DNA of 64,000 nucleotides from Megaustenia siamemsis. Taxonomy: Eukaryota; Mollusca; Gastropoda; Stylommatophora; Ariophantidae. The notes below the pieces were generated by a model. It was not told the DNA's origin. It was given only the letters and a program-made list of their open reading frames with translations, and searched no databases. The stretch is taken from the NCBI GenBank assembly GCA_032433765.1, contig JAVIAB010000139.1, forward strand, positions 41,829,130 through 41,893,129, in the 5' to 3' direction. A program made the position numbers and the translations under genes. Below are positions 21,633-34,058 of the stretch, piece by piece (positions within the stretch are counted from its first letter, which is position 1; each line of letters starts with the position of its first letter).

Positions 21633-24600
21633 CATACTTGCCTGGTTCTCTGGGCTAGCAACAAACATACTTGACTTGTTCTCTGGGCTAGCAACAAACA
21701 TACTTGCCTTGTTCTCTGGGCTAACAACAAACATACTTGCATTGTTCTCTGGGCTAACAACAAACATACTTGCATTGTTCTCTGGGCTAACAACAAACAT
21801 ACTTGCATTGTTCTCTGGGCTAGCAACAAACATACTTGCCTAGTTCTCTGGGCTAGCAACAAACATACTTGACTTGTTCTCTGGGCTAGCAACAAACATA
21901 CTTGCCTGGTTCTCTGGGCTAACAACAAACATACTTGCCTGGTTCTCTGGGCTAGCAACAAACATACTTGCCTGGTTCTCTGGGCTAGCAACAAACATAC
22001 TTGCCTGGTTCTCTGGGCTAGCAACAAACATACTTGCCTTGTTCTCTGGGCTAACAACAAACATACTTGCCTAGTTCTCTGGGCTAGCAACAAACATACT
22101 TGACTTGTTCTCTGGGCTAGCAACAAACATACTTGACTTGTTCTCTGGGCTAACAACAAACATACTTGCATTGTTCTCTGGGCTAACAACAAACATACTT
22201 GCATTGTTCTCTGGGCTAACAACAAACATACTTGCCTTGTTCTCTGGGCTAGCAACAAACATACTTGCCTAGTTCTCTGGGCTAGCAACAAACATACTTG
22301 ACTTGTTCTCTGGGCTAGCAACAAACATACTTGACTTGTTCTCTGGGCTAACAACAAACATACTTGCATTGTTCTCTGAGCTAACAACAAACATACTTGC
22401 ATTGTTCTCTGGGCTAACAACAAACATACTTGCCTTGTTCTCTGGGCTAGCAACAAACATACTTGCCTAGTTCTCTGGGCTAGCAACAAACATACTTGAC
22501 TTGTTCTCTGGGCTAGCAACAAACATACTTGCCTGGTTCTCTGGGCTAACAACAAACATACTTGCCTGGTTCTCTGGGCTAGCAACAAACATACTTGCCT
22601 GGTTCTCTGGGCTAGCAACAAACATACTTGCCTGGTTCTCTGGGCTAGCAACAAACATACTTGCCTGGTTCTCTGGGCTAACAACAAACATGCTTGCCTA
22701 GTTCTCTGGGCTAGCAACAAACATACTTGACTTGTTCTCTGGGCTAACAACAAACATACTTGCCTTGTTCTCTGGGCTAACAACAAACATACTTGCATTG
22801 TTCTCTGGGCTAACAACAAACATACTTGCATTGTTCTCTGGGCTAACAACAAACATACTTGCATTGTTCTCTGGGCTAACAACAAACATACTTGCCTTGT
22901 TCTCTGGGCTAGCAACAAACATACTTGCCTAGTTCTCTGGGCTAGCAACAAACATACTTGACTTGTTCTCTGGGCTAGCAACAAACATACTTGACTTGTT
23001 CTCTGGGCTAGCAACAAACATACTTGCCTTGTTCTCTGGGCTAACAACAAACATACTTGCATTGTTCTCTGGGCTAACAACAAACATACTTGCATTGTTC
23101 TCTGGGCTAGCAACAAACATACTTGCCTGGTTCTCTGGGCTAGCAACAAACATACTTGCCTGGTTCTCTGGGCTAGCAACAAACATACTTGCATTGTTCT
23201 CTGGGCTAGCAACAAACATACTTGCCTGGTTCTCTGGGCTAGCAACAAACATACTTGCATTGTTCTCTGGGCTAGCAACAAACATACTTGCCTGGTTCTC
23301 TGGGCTAGCAACAAACATACTTGCCTTGTTCTCTGGGCTAGCAACAAACATACTTGCATTGTTCTCTGGGCTAGCAACAAACATACTTGCATTGTTCTCT
23401 GGGCTAACAACAAACATACTTGCCTGGTTCTCTGGGCTAACAACAAACATACTTGCATTGTTCTCTGGGCTAGCAACAAACATACTTGCCTGGTTCTCTG
23501 GGCTAGCAACAAACATACTTGCCTGGTTCTCTGGGCTAGCAACAAACATACTTGCATTGTTCTCTGGGCTAGCAACAAACATACTTGCCTTGTTCTCTGG
23601 GCTAGCAACAAACATACTTGCCTTGTTCTCTGGGCTAGCAACAAACATACTTGCCTTGTTCTCTGGGCTAGCAACAAACATACTTGCATTGTTCTCTGGG
23701 CTAGCAACAAACATACTTGCCTTGTTCTCTTGGCTAGCAACAAACATACTTGCCTTGTTCTCTGGGCTAGCAACAAACATACTTGCATTGTTCTCTGGGC
23801 TAGCAACAAACATACTTGCCTGGTTCTCTGGGCTAGCAACAAACATACTTGCCTGGTTCTCTGGGCTAGCAACAAACATACTTGCATTGTTCTCTGGGCT
23901 AGCAACAAACATACTTGCCTGGTTCTCTGGGCTAGCAACAAACATACTTGCCTGGTTCTCTGGGCTAGCAACAAACATACTTGCCTGGTTCTCTGGGCTA
24001 GCAACAAACATACTTGCCTGGTTCTCTGGGCTAGCAACAAACATACTTGCATTGTTCTCTGGGCTAACAACAAACATACTTGCATTGTTCTCTGGGCTAG
24101 CAACAAACATACTTGCATTGTTCTCTGGGCTAGCAACAAACATACTTGCCTGGTTTTCTGGGCTAGCAAAAAACATACTTGCCTGGTTCTCTGGGCTAGC
24201 AACAAACATACTTGCCTGGTTCTCTGGGCTAGCAACAAACATACGTGCCTGGTTCTCTGGGCTAGCAACAAACATACATGCCTAGTTCTCTAGGCTAGCA
24301 ACAAACATACTTACCTTGCTCTCTGGGCTAGCAACAAACAATTGTCTTGTTCTCTGGGCAAACAACAAACATAATTGATTTGCTCTCTGGGCTAACAACA
24401 AATATAATTGTCTTGTTCTCTGGGCTAACAACAAACATACATGTCTTGTTCTCTGGGCTAGCAACAAACATACTTGTCTTGTTCTCTGGGCTAGCAACAA
24501 AAATAGTTGATTTGTTCTCTGGGCTAACAACAAACATACTTGCCTAGTTCTCTGGGCTAGCAACAAACATACTTGCCTAGTTCTCTGGGCTAACAACAAA

Positions 24601-25500
24601 CATACTTGCCTAGTTCTCTGGGCTAACAACAAACATACTTGCCTAGTTCTCTGGGCTAGCAACAAACATACTTGCATTGTTCTCTGGGCTAGCAACAAAC
24701 ATACTTGCCTAGTTCTCTGGGCTAACAACAAACATACTTGTCTTGTTCTCTGGGCTAACAACAAACATACTTGCCTTGTTCTCTGGGCTAGCAACAAACA
24801 TACTTGCATTGTTCTCTGGGCTAGCAACAAACATACTTGCCTAGTTCTCTGGGCTAGCAACAAACATACTTGCATTGTTCTCTGGGCTAGCAACAAACAT
24901 ACTTGCCTGGTTCTCTGGGCTAACAACAAACATACTTGCCTAGTTCTCTGGGCTAGCAACAAACATACATGTCTTGTTCTCTGGGCTAACAACAAATATA
25001 ATTGTCTTGTTCTCTGGGCTAGCAACAAACATACTTGCATTGTTCTCTGGGCTAGCAACAAACATACTTGCCTGGTTCTCTGGGCTAGCAACAAACATAC
25101 TTGCCTTGTTCTCTGGGCTAGCAACAAACATACTTGCCTAGTTCTCTGGGCTAGCAACAAACATACTTGCATTGTTCTCTGGGCTAGCAACAAACATACT
25201 TGCCTAGTTCTCTGGGCTAGCAACAAACATACTTGCATTGTTCTCTGGGCTAGCAACAAACATTCTTGCCTGGTTCTCTGGGCTAACAACAAACATACTT
25301 GCCTAGTTCTCTGGGCTAGCAACAAACATACATGTCTTGTTCTCTGGGCTAACAACAAATATAATTGTCTTGTTCTCTGGGCTAACAACAAACATACATG
25401 TCTTGTTCTCTGGGCTAACAACAAACATACTTGCCTAGTTCTCTGGGCTAGCAACAAACATACTTGCCTAGTTCTCTGGGCTAGCAACAAACATACTTGC
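21633..25500. repeat. Higher-order segment, copy 1
   Basis: The order of variant units here recurs in the next segment at an offset of 3,661 bp (for instance 22929-24275 against 26590-27936, and 24328-24537 against 27989-28198). In the first few hundred bases the offset is 3,892 bp, because copy 2 lacks 231 bp, exactly seven units. Confidence 0.85.
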
Positions 25501-28500
25501 CTAGTTCTCTGGGCTATCAACAAACATACTTGCCTGGTTCTCTGGGCTAGCAACAAACATACTTGACTTGTTCTCTGGGCTAGCAACAAACATACTTGCC
25601 TTGTTCTCTGGGCTAACAACAAACATACTTGCATTGTTCTCTGGGCTAACAACAAACATACTTGCATTGTTCTCTGGGCTAACAACAAACATACTTGCAT
25701 TGTTCTCTGGGCTAGCAACAAACATACTTGCCTAGTTCTCTGGGCTAGCAACAAACATACTTGACTTGTTCTCTGGGCTAGCAACAAACATACTTGCCTG
25801 GTTCTCTGGGCTAACAACAAACATACTTGCCTGGTTCTCTGGGCTAGCAACAAACATACTTGCCTGGTTCTCTGGGCTAGCAACAAACATACTTGCCTGG
25901 TTCTCTGGGCTAGCAACAAACATACTTGCCTTGTTCTCTGGGCTAACAACAAACATACTTGCCTAGTTCTCTGGGCTAGCAACAAACATACTTGACTTGT
26001 TCTCTGGGCTAGCAACAAACATACTTGACTTGTTCTCTGGGCTAACAACAAACATACTTGCATTGTTCTCTGGGCTAACAACAAACATACTTGCCTTGTT
26101 CTCTGGGCTAGCAACAAACATACTTGCCTAGTTCTCTGGGCTAGCAACAAACATACTTGACTTGTTCTCTGTGCTAGCAACAAACATACTTGCATTGTTC
26201 TCTGGGCTAACAACAAACATACTTGCCTGGTTCTCTGGGCTAGCAACAAACATACTTGCCTGGTTCTCTGGGCTAGCAACAAACATACTTGCCTGGTTCT
26301 CTGGGCTAGCAACAAACATACTTGCCTGGTTCTCTGGGCTAACAACAAACATGCTTGCCTAGTTCTCTGGGCTAGCAACAAACATACTTGACTTGTTCTC
26401 TGGGCTAACAACAAACATACTTGCCTTGTTCTCTGGGCTAACAACAAACATACTTGCATTGTTCTCTGGGCTAACAACAAACATACTTGCATTGTTCTCT
26501 GGGCTAACAACAAACATACTTGCATTGTTCTCTGGGCTAACAACAAACATACTTGCCTTGTTCTCTGGGCTAGCAACAAACATACTTGCCTAGTTCTCTG
26601 GGCTAGCAACAAACATACTTGACTTGTTCTCTGGGCTAGCAACAAACATACTTGACTTGTTCTCTGGGCTAGCAACAAACATACTTGCCTTGTTCTCTGG
26701 GCTAACAACAAACATACTTGCATTGTTCTCTGGGCTAACAACAAACATACTTGCATTGTTCTCTGGGCTAGCAACAAACATACTTGCCTGGTTCTCTGGG
26801 CTAGCAACAAACATACTTGCCTGGTTCTCTGGGCTAGCAACAAACATACTTGCATTGTTCTCTGGGCTAGCAACAAACATACTTGCCTGGTTCTCTGGGC
26901 TAGCAACAAACATACTTGCATTGTTCTCTGGGCTAGCAACAAACATACTTGCCTGGTTCTCTGGGCTAGCAACAAACATACTTGCCTTGTTCTCTGGGCT
27001 AGCAACAAACATACTTGCATTGTTCTCTGGGCTAGCAACAAACATACTTGCATTGTTCTCTGGGCTAACAACAAACATACTTGCCTGGTTCTCTGGGCTA
27101 ACAACAAACATACTTGCATTGTTCTCTGGGCTAGCAACAAACATACTTGCCTGGTTCTCTGGGCTAGCAACAAACATACTTGCCTGGTTCTCTGGGCTAG
27201 CAACAAACATACTTGCATTGTTCTCTGGGCTAGCAACAAACATACTTGCCTTGTTCTCTGGGCTAGCAACAAACATACTTGCCTTGTTCTCTGGGCTAGC
27301 AACAAACATACTTGCCTTGTTCTCTGGGCTAGCAACAAACATACTTGCATTGTTCTCTGGGCTAGCAACAAACATACTTGTCTTGTTCTCTTGGCTAGCA
27401 ACAAACATACTTGCCTTGTTCTCTGGGCTAGCAACAAACATACTTGCATTGTTCTCTGGGCTAGCAACAAACATACTTGCCTGGTTCTCTGGGCTAGCAA
27501 CAAACATACTTGCCTGGTTCTCTGGGCTAGCAACAAACATACTTGCATTGTTCTCTGGGCTAGCAACAAACATACTTGCCTGGTTCTCTGGGCTAGCAAC
27601 AAACATACTTGCCTGGTTCTCTGGGCTAGCAACAAACATACTTGCCTGGTTCTCTGGGCTAGCAACAAACATACTTGCCTGGTTCTCTGGGCTAGCAACA
27701 AACATACTTGCATTGTTCTCTGGGCTAACAACAAACATACTTGCATTGTTCTCTGGGCTAGCAACAAACATACTTGCATTGTTCTCTGGGCTAGCAACAA
27801 ACATACTTGCCTGGTTTTCTGGGCTAGCAAAAAACATACTTGCCTGGTTCTCTGGGCTAGCAACAAACATACTTGCCTGGTTCTCTGGGCTAGCAACAAA
27901 CATACGTGCCTGGTTCTCTGGGCTAGCAACAAACATACATGCCTAGTTCTCTAGGCTAGCAACAAACATACTTACCTTGCTCTCTGGGCTAGCAACAAAC
28001 AATTGTCTTGTTCTCTGGGCAAACAACAAACATAATTGATTTGCTCTCTGGGCTAACAACAAATATAATTGTCTTGTTCTCTGGGCTAACAACAAACATA
28101 CATGTCTTGTTCTCTGGGCTAGCAACAAACATACTTGTCTTGTTCTCTGGGCTAGCAACAAAAATAGTTGATTTGTTCTCTGGGCTAACAACAAACATAC
28201 TTGCCTAGTTCTCTGGGCTAGCAACAAACATACTTGCCTAGTTCTCTGGGCTAACAACAAACATACTTGCCTAGTTCTCTGGGCTAACAACAAACATACT
28301 TGCCTAGTTCTCTGGGCTAGCAACAAACATACTTGCATTGTTCTCTGGGCTAGCAACAAACATACTTGCCTAGTTCTCTGGGCTAACAACAAACATACTT
28401 GTCTTGTTCTCTGGGCTAACAACAAACATACTTGCCTTGTTCTCTGGGCTAGCAACAAACATACTTGCATTGTTCTCTGGGCTAGCAACAAACATACTTG

Positions 28501-29165
28501 CCTAGTTCTCTGGGCTAGCAACAAACATACTTGCATTGTTCTCTGGGCTAGCAACAAACATACTTGCCTGGTTCTCTGGGCTAACAACAAACATACTTGC
28601 CTAGTTCTCTGGGCTAGCAACAAACATACATGTCTTGTTCTCTGGGCTAACAACAAATATAATTGTCTTGTTCTCTGGGCTAGCAACAAACATACTTGCA
28701 TTGTTCTCTGGGCTAGCAACAAACATACTTGCCTGGTTCTCTGGGCTAGCAACAAACATACTTGCCTTGTTCTCTGGGCTAGCAACAAACATACTTGCCT
28801 AGTTCTCTGGGCTAGCAACAAACATACTTGCATTGTTCTCTGGGCTAGCAACAAACATACTTGCCTAGTTCTCTGGGCTAGCAACAAACATACTTGCATT
28901 GTTCTCTGGGCTAGCAACAAACATTCTTGCCTGGTTCTCTGGGCTAACAACAAACATACTTGCCTAGTTCTCTGGGCTAGCAACAAACATACATGTCTTG
29001 TTCTCTGGGCTAACAACAAATATAATTGTCTTGTTCTCTGGGCTAACAACAAACATACATGTCTTGTTCTCTGGGCTAACAACAAACATACTTGCCTAGT
29101 TCTCTGGGCTAGCAACAAACATACTTGCCTAGTTCTCTGGGCTAGCAACAAACATACTTGCCTAG
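25501..29165. repeat. Higher-order segment, copy 2
   Basis: Tandem duplicate of the preceding segment, including its rare variants such as GGTTTTCTGGGCTAGCAAAAAACATACTT and CATACGTGCC. Only scattered single-base differences are seen between copies. Confidence 0.85.
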
Positions 29166-29341
29166 TTCTCTGGGCTATCAACCCACATACTTGTCTTGTT
29201 CTCTGGGCTAGCAACCAACTGACTTGTTTAGTCCTGGATGCTAGCAAAAAACATACTTGCCTTGTCCATTGGGCTAGTAATTCGCATAATTACTTTGTCT
29301 CAGACGATGGCAGCCACATACTTGCTTACTCCTCGGTGCTA

Positions 29342-29921
29342 TAGTTCGTTCAGAAATGTGTTCCCACATAGTTTATTCATTATCTAGGAAACTGTTTGGT
29401 GAATATCTGTAATTCTTTTCATGAAATTTTATTTTTTTACCGACATTATGTCTGATTTTTGTCCCTACTCTCATGCATTTAAAAAGATGTGTGCTTCTTT
29501 TGGGGTATATAAAGATATGATTTTCTTGGTTGTCCTAATTTTTAGGATTTTACAATACCCACATTTGTTGTAATAAACTCACCGTTTAAAAATGCAAATT
29601 TCACATGTTTTCGTAATCTTAGCACCGTCTCGCGCTCACTGAACCGTAACTTCTAAGACGCAATCTACTGAAAGGTTTGTTAGAAAATTAACATGATTTG
29701 CAGTAAAATCTAATGTTAAGAGCACACGGTTTGATATTTTCCTAAAGTTATATAAAACAAAAAACGATTTGTGAAAATTCAGACTACCTTTGTACTTAAA
29801 TGTTATAAAATATTAAGGTCGGTGAAAAAATAAGATTTCATGAAAAAAAATTACAGAAATTCATCAAACAGTTTCCGAGATAATTGATAAACTCTGTGGG
29901 CACGAGTTTCTGAACGAACTA
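29342..29921. mobile_element. MITE copy 1 (TA target site, 62-bp terminal inverted repeats)
   Basis: The element is 580 bp. Its left end TAGTTCGTTCAGAAATGTG and right end, read in reverse, TAGTTCGTTCAGAAACTCG match over about 62 bp with a handful of mismatches. It is flanked by TA (29340-29341 and 29922-29923). Removing it with one TA restores GTGCTAGCAACC, a decayed 33-bp unit, so the insertion point is exact. No transposase frame is present. TA duplication suggests Tc1/mariner-type mobilisation (inference). Confidence 0.85.
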
Positions 29922-29923
29922 TA

Positions 29924-30800
29924 GCAACCTATATACTTTACTTGTCCTCTGTTCTTGCAGCCAACATACTTACCTTGTCCCGCCACAGACAAATCACATA
30001 CTTGCCTTGCCCCGAACACTACCAGCCCATGTTAGGAGACTGCACTGTGGCATTACAAAGTCAAAATGACAGAAAATTTGCGTGCATGGCATGGATCTCC
30101 AGGGCTTGTTACGTGTCTTGCATTAGACGAACATTGTCATATCACATTTGTAACAACAGACGTGTGGAGTCATAAATTGGGGTCTTCATTATAGAGTAAG
30201 GATAAAAAGAAATACTGAGACAGATTCGTACAAACGTATTACTGATAAAGCTTCGGGAATATATTCCACGTTATTAGCATGCCGTCATCTCTTTCTTCTG
30301 CTTCTTCTTCTACTTCTGCTTCTTCTTCTTCTACCTTTCAGCTCCCTGTGGAGCATAGATCTTCAACAAGCACTTTCCAATTCGTTATGTTTCTTGTCTG
30401 AACTGCTGGAAACAAGATATAAACGTTAAGTCAATGGGAAACCAAAATACGACAGATTCTTGACTTCAGTCGTGCAAAGACACAGCTACAAAGTCTTTAG
30501 AAAGGTCAAATAGACGTTAAGTCCACAACCTGTCTTCAATGTTGACATGACGTCTACAAGTCTGGTAGAGAATAATCCTCCCAAAAAAAAGCAATATTTT
30601 TAAACTCATGAAAAACAAGCGGGGAAAATTTTAAAGAACTGTATTTGTCTGCTACTGATCTGCTTTGATCATACAAGACAACTAGCCAAGGCCAGAAAAC
30701 TACACATCCCATCTCGCTGCGGAGATACACATAAAAGAAGAAGAAGCTAACTTGATATTGCATGTCCTATCCATCCCAGCCTCTGATACTTCTTATTTCT
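29924..30800. other. Intron, degenerate array edge and unassigned DNA
   Basis: Up to about 30030 there are decayed 33-bp units (CAACATACTTACCTTGTCC). The rest has a TTCTTCTGCTTCTTCTTC microsatellite near 30290 and no recognised gene. Confidence 0.5.
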
Positions 30801-30802
30801 TC

Positions 30803-31299
30803 CACAACGTGTTGATTTGTTCTTTGCCACACTTCATCAGTAACCCACAAAAACTCAGTGTTAAGTCGTTTCTATGAATGACTTCTAAAGTTGACTGCAG
30901 GACATGTTGATTTGTTCTTTGCCACACTTCATCAATAACCCACAAAAACTCAGTGTTAAGTCGTTTCTATGAATGACTTCTAAAGTTGACTGCAGGACAT
31001 GTTGATTTGTTCTTTGCCACACTTCATCAGTAACCCACAAAAACTCAGAGTTAAGTCGTTTCTATGAATGACTTCTAAAGTTGACTGCAGGACATGTTGA
31101 TTTGTTCTTTGCCACACTTCATCAGTAACCCACAAAAACTCAGTGTTAAGTCGTTTCTATGAATGACTTCTAAAGTTGACTGCAGGACATGTTGATTTGT
31201 TCTTTGCCACACTTCATCAGTAACCCACAAAAACTCAGAGTTAAGTCGTTTCTATGAATGACTTCTAAAGTTGACTGCAGGACATGTTGATTCTTCCAG
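30803..31299. repeat. 95-bp tandem repeat ending at a splice acceptor
   Basis: Units start at GACATGTTGATTTG at 30901, 30996, 31091 and 31186, with a first, less clear copy near 30803 and a truncated one at 31281 that leads straight into TTCTTCCAG and the exon at 31300. Each unit boundary reads TTGACTGCAG/GACATG, a decoy acceptor-like site. Confidence 0.93.
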
Positions 31300-31436
31300 G
31301 ACACAACATATACGGTCCGTCAAGCAGCGCTGTGAAGACATACAGGGTAGTCACGAAACAGGCGGAACCTTTCGTTTTTATCAACCAACAGGTTTCTCGT
31401 AGAGAGGAGTGTTACGTAGAAGTGCCTTGCTTAAGG
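31300..31436 (+). CDS. GluN3-like receptor exon 3: start of S1
   Basis: The acceptor TTGATTCTTCCAG precedes and the donor AAGG/GTAAGT follows. Two bases complete the Gly codon from the previous exon, giving WPGHNIYGP; the exon ends in phase 0. It encodes KTYRVVTKQAEPFVFINQQV and then EECYVEVPCLR. RVVT...EPFVF is the first strand of the S1 ligand-binding lobe in NMDA receptors, and the paired Cys residues fit the first disulfide loop of GluN subunits. The alternative acceptor 19 bp upstream (GACTGCAG) would shift the frame. Repeats abut both sides: the 95-bp array before, and a TTG-rich array directly after the donor. Confidence 0.9.
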
Positions 31437-31439
31437 GTA

Positions 31440-32057
31440 AGTGTTGTTCTTCTTGACTATGTGTTGATGTTCTTGGTTATGTGTTGTTGTTCTTGATTAT
31501 GTATTGTTCTTATTTATTATGTGATATTGTTCTTGATTATGTGTTGCTGTTTTTTATTATGTGTTGTTGTTGTTGATTATGTGTTGTTGTTGTTGATTAT
31601 GTGTTGTTGTTCGTGATTATGTTTTGCTGTTCCTGATTATGTGTTGTTGTTGATTATGTATTGTTGTTCTTGATTATGTGTTGTTGTTCTTGATTATATA
31701 TTGTTGTGCTTGATTATGTGTTGTTGTTGTTGATTATGTGTTGTTGTTGATGATTATGTATTGTTGTCCCTGATTATGTGTTGTTGTTCTTGATTATATG
31801 TTGTTGTTCTTGATTATGTGTTGTTGTTCTTGATTATGTGTTGTTGTTGTTGATTATGTGTTGTTGTTCCTAATTATGTGTTGTTTTTCTTGATTATGTT
31901 TTGTTGTTGATTATGTATTGTTGTTCTTGATTATGTATTGTTGTTGTTAATTATGTGTTGTTGTTGATTATGTGATGTTGTTGTTGATTATGTGTTGTTG
32001 TTCTAGATTATATGTTGTTGTTCTTGATTATGTGTTGTTGTTCTTGATTATGTGTTG
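31440..32057. repeat. About 21-bp TTG-rich tandem array after the donor
   Basis: About 29 copies of TGTTGTTGTTCTTGATTATG, with length variants, begin within a few bases of the splice donor at 31437. Confidence 0.92.
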
Positions 32058-32058
32058 T

Positions 32059-32107
<49 letters not shown>

Positions 32108-32114
32108 TGTGTTA

Positions 32115-32147
<33 letters not shown>

Positions 32148-32148
32148 G
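32058..32148. repeat. (TA)n and (TTA)n microsatellites
   Basis: About 23 TA repeats at 32060-32105, then about nine TTA repeats. Confidence 0.95.
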
Positions 32149-32440
32149 CCGTCATTACTGCGCCTTTGCATGTGCTACCCTAACTGTTGCTATTGTTTTC
32201 ATATTAGTAGTGTACACATTGATGAGTCATTTTTGCTAATGTCTCTATTTTCGTGGTTGATGTTTGCTGTTATGATCGTTGTTTCTCCCATTCCTGGATA
32301 CATTACAGTCGTGTGTATACGTGTGTTGTTGCTGTTCATACACCGCAGATGATAAGAATCACCAATTCCATCATCTTGTTAATGTAAGCTGATTGTATTA
32401 ATATGACTGTTGAGTCATGTACAGGTCTGGAATAATCTGG
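32149..32440. other. Intron, no gene seen
   Basis: Ordinary AT-rich DNA between two repeat blocks; no coding signal recognised. Confidence 0.4.
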
Positions 32441-33510
32441 GACAATGTTTAGTAGTCCTTAAGGCTCAGATATCCTCCGCAGTATGTCCCTCAATGTGTG
32501 GAGACTGATGACTCCAGTATGTCCCTCAATGTGTGGAGACTGATGACTCCAGTATGTTCCTCAATGTGTGGAGACTGATGACTCCAGTATGTCCCTCAAT
32601 GTGTGGAGACTGATGACTCCAGTATGTCCCTCAATGTGTGGAGACTGATGACTCCAGTATGTCCCTCAATGTGTGGAGACTGATGACTCCAGTATGTCCC
32701 TCAATGTGTGGAGACTGATGACTCCAGTATGTCCCTCAATGTGTGGAGACTGATGACTCCAGTATGTCCCTCAATGTGTGGAGACTGATGACTCCAGTAT
32801 GTCCCTCAATGTGTGGAGACTGATGACTCCAGTATGTTCCTCAATGTGTGGAGACTGATGACTCCAGTATGTCCCTCAATGTGTGGAGACTGATGACTCC
32901 AGTATGTCCCTCAATGTGTGGAGACTGATGACTCCAGTATGTCCCTCAATGTGTGGAGACTGATGACTCCAGTATGTCCCTCAATGTGTGGAGACTGATG
33001 ACTCCAGTATGTCCCTCAATGTGTGGAGACTGATGACTCCAGTATGTCCCTCAATGTGTGGAGACTGATGACTCCAGTATGTCCCTCAATGTGTGGAGAC
33101 TGATGACTCCAGTATGTCCCTCAATGTGTGGAGACTGATGACTCCAGTATGTCCCTCAATGTGTGGAGACTGATGACTCCAGTATGTCCCTCAATGTGTG
33201 GAGACTGATGACTCCAGTATGTCCCTCAATGTGTGGAGACTGATGACTCCAGTATGTCCCTCAATGTGTGGAGACTGATGACTCCAGTATGTCCCTCAAT
33301 GTGTGGAGACTGATGACTCCAGTATGTCCCTCAATGTGTGGAGACTGATGACTCCAGTATGTCCCTCAATGTGTGGAGACTGATGACTCCAGTATGTCCC
33401 TCAATGTGTGGAGACTGATGACTCCAGTATGTCCCTCAATGTGTGGAGACTGATGACTCCAGTATGTCCCTCAATGTGTGGAGACTGATGACTCCAGTTC
33501 TGTGTTGATT
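32440..33510. repeat. 35-bp minisatellite, about 29 copies
   Basis: The unit is TCCCTCAATGTGTGGAGACT plus GATGACTCCAGTATG and the copies are almost identical; a few have TTCCTC in place of TCCCTC. The flanks (CTCAGATATCCTCCGCAG before, CCAGTTCTGTGTTG after) match the dispersed repeat seen at 42600-42695 and 62015-62110, which has a single copy of the unit. Confidence 0.95.
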
Positions 33511-33565
33511 TGTTATGGGTCTGTTTCCTCGCGTAACGCTCCTTTATTGCATCACCAGATTTGAC

Positions 33566-34058
33566 CTAATGTTCGTGTGGTCTAAACATGGTTGTTGATT
33601 CATGATCATTGAGTGAAACACCAGCGCATCCAGCCTCCCTGAGGACATTGAGAAGCTTTGATTGCACGCGCGCCATCCACGGCAGTTGCTCCAGCAGGCT
33701 GTCAGCTCGTTCGTTTCCTCTCACACTGGAGTGACGTGATGCGAAGACGAAACAGATCCCAATCATCCACGAGTTCTTTAGTGACTCCATCCATTGCCTT
33801 CGTACCCAGCTCCTTCGATTTTCCTGAGCCACTTATCGAATCATTCAGGAAGCACACTTGTGTAAAGGATTGTGTTTCTAGCCACATCATTGCTTCAATT
33901 ACTGCCATGGTCAAACTACTGGTAGTTACCGCGGAAACACCGCTTTCCTCCATTACTGTTCTTCCGCTGACCTCGACCATGAAAGTCCACGAGTTCCGAC
34001 TGTGCCAGACAATGGATCCATCAGAGTAAATGACTAGGGAACGGACAAATAATTGCAC
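33566..34058 (-). pseudogene. Retrotransposon RNase H domain, frameshifted
   Basis: The minus-strand frame from 34058 reads YSDGSIVWHSRNSW, then GVSAVTTSSLTMAVIEAM, then CFLNDS. A second frame to 33566 continues with HSSVRGNERADSL. Together these are the four acidic positions of RNase H (D in YSDGS, E in AVIEAM, D in LNDS, D in ERAD), as in the RNase H of invertebrate non-LTR retrotransposons. The frame changes around 33710-33770. No reverse transcriptase is seen upstream on that strand; a 63-bp minisatellite follows instead. Confidence 0.65.

Larger units (their letters stand above)
19905..29240. repeat. 33-bp minisatellite, about 280 copies (9.3 kb)
   Basis: The unit is TTCTCTGGGCTAGCAACAAA plus CATACTTGCCTGG. 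Most units differ only in the six bases after CATACTT (GCCTGG, GCCTTG, GCATTG, GTCTTG, GACTTG, GCCTAG) and at GGGCTA(G/A)CAAC. Because 33 is a multiple of three and the unit lacks stops in several frames, long open frames of 440-1458 codons appear on both strands; they are by-products. Degenerate units continue to about 29330 and beyond the MITE to about 30030. The whole array lies in the intron between 19417 and 31300. Confidence 0.97.

Noticed and set aside
19905..29240. CRISPR array
   Set aside because: Direct repeats are contiguous without unique spacers, the host is an animal, and no cas-like gene is present. The same applies to the 95-bp, 61-bp and 35-bp arrays.
19884..29247. Very long open frames (up to 1,458 codons) on both strands
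   Set aside because: They are by-products of a 33-bp repeat without stops in several frames; four different frames are open over the same DNA, peptide content is pure 11-residue repetition, and the region is inside an intron.
31281..31299. Acceptor GACTGCAG upstream of exon 31300
   Set aside because: It fits the splice consensus but would shift the conserved S1 reading frame; kept only as a decoy site in findings.
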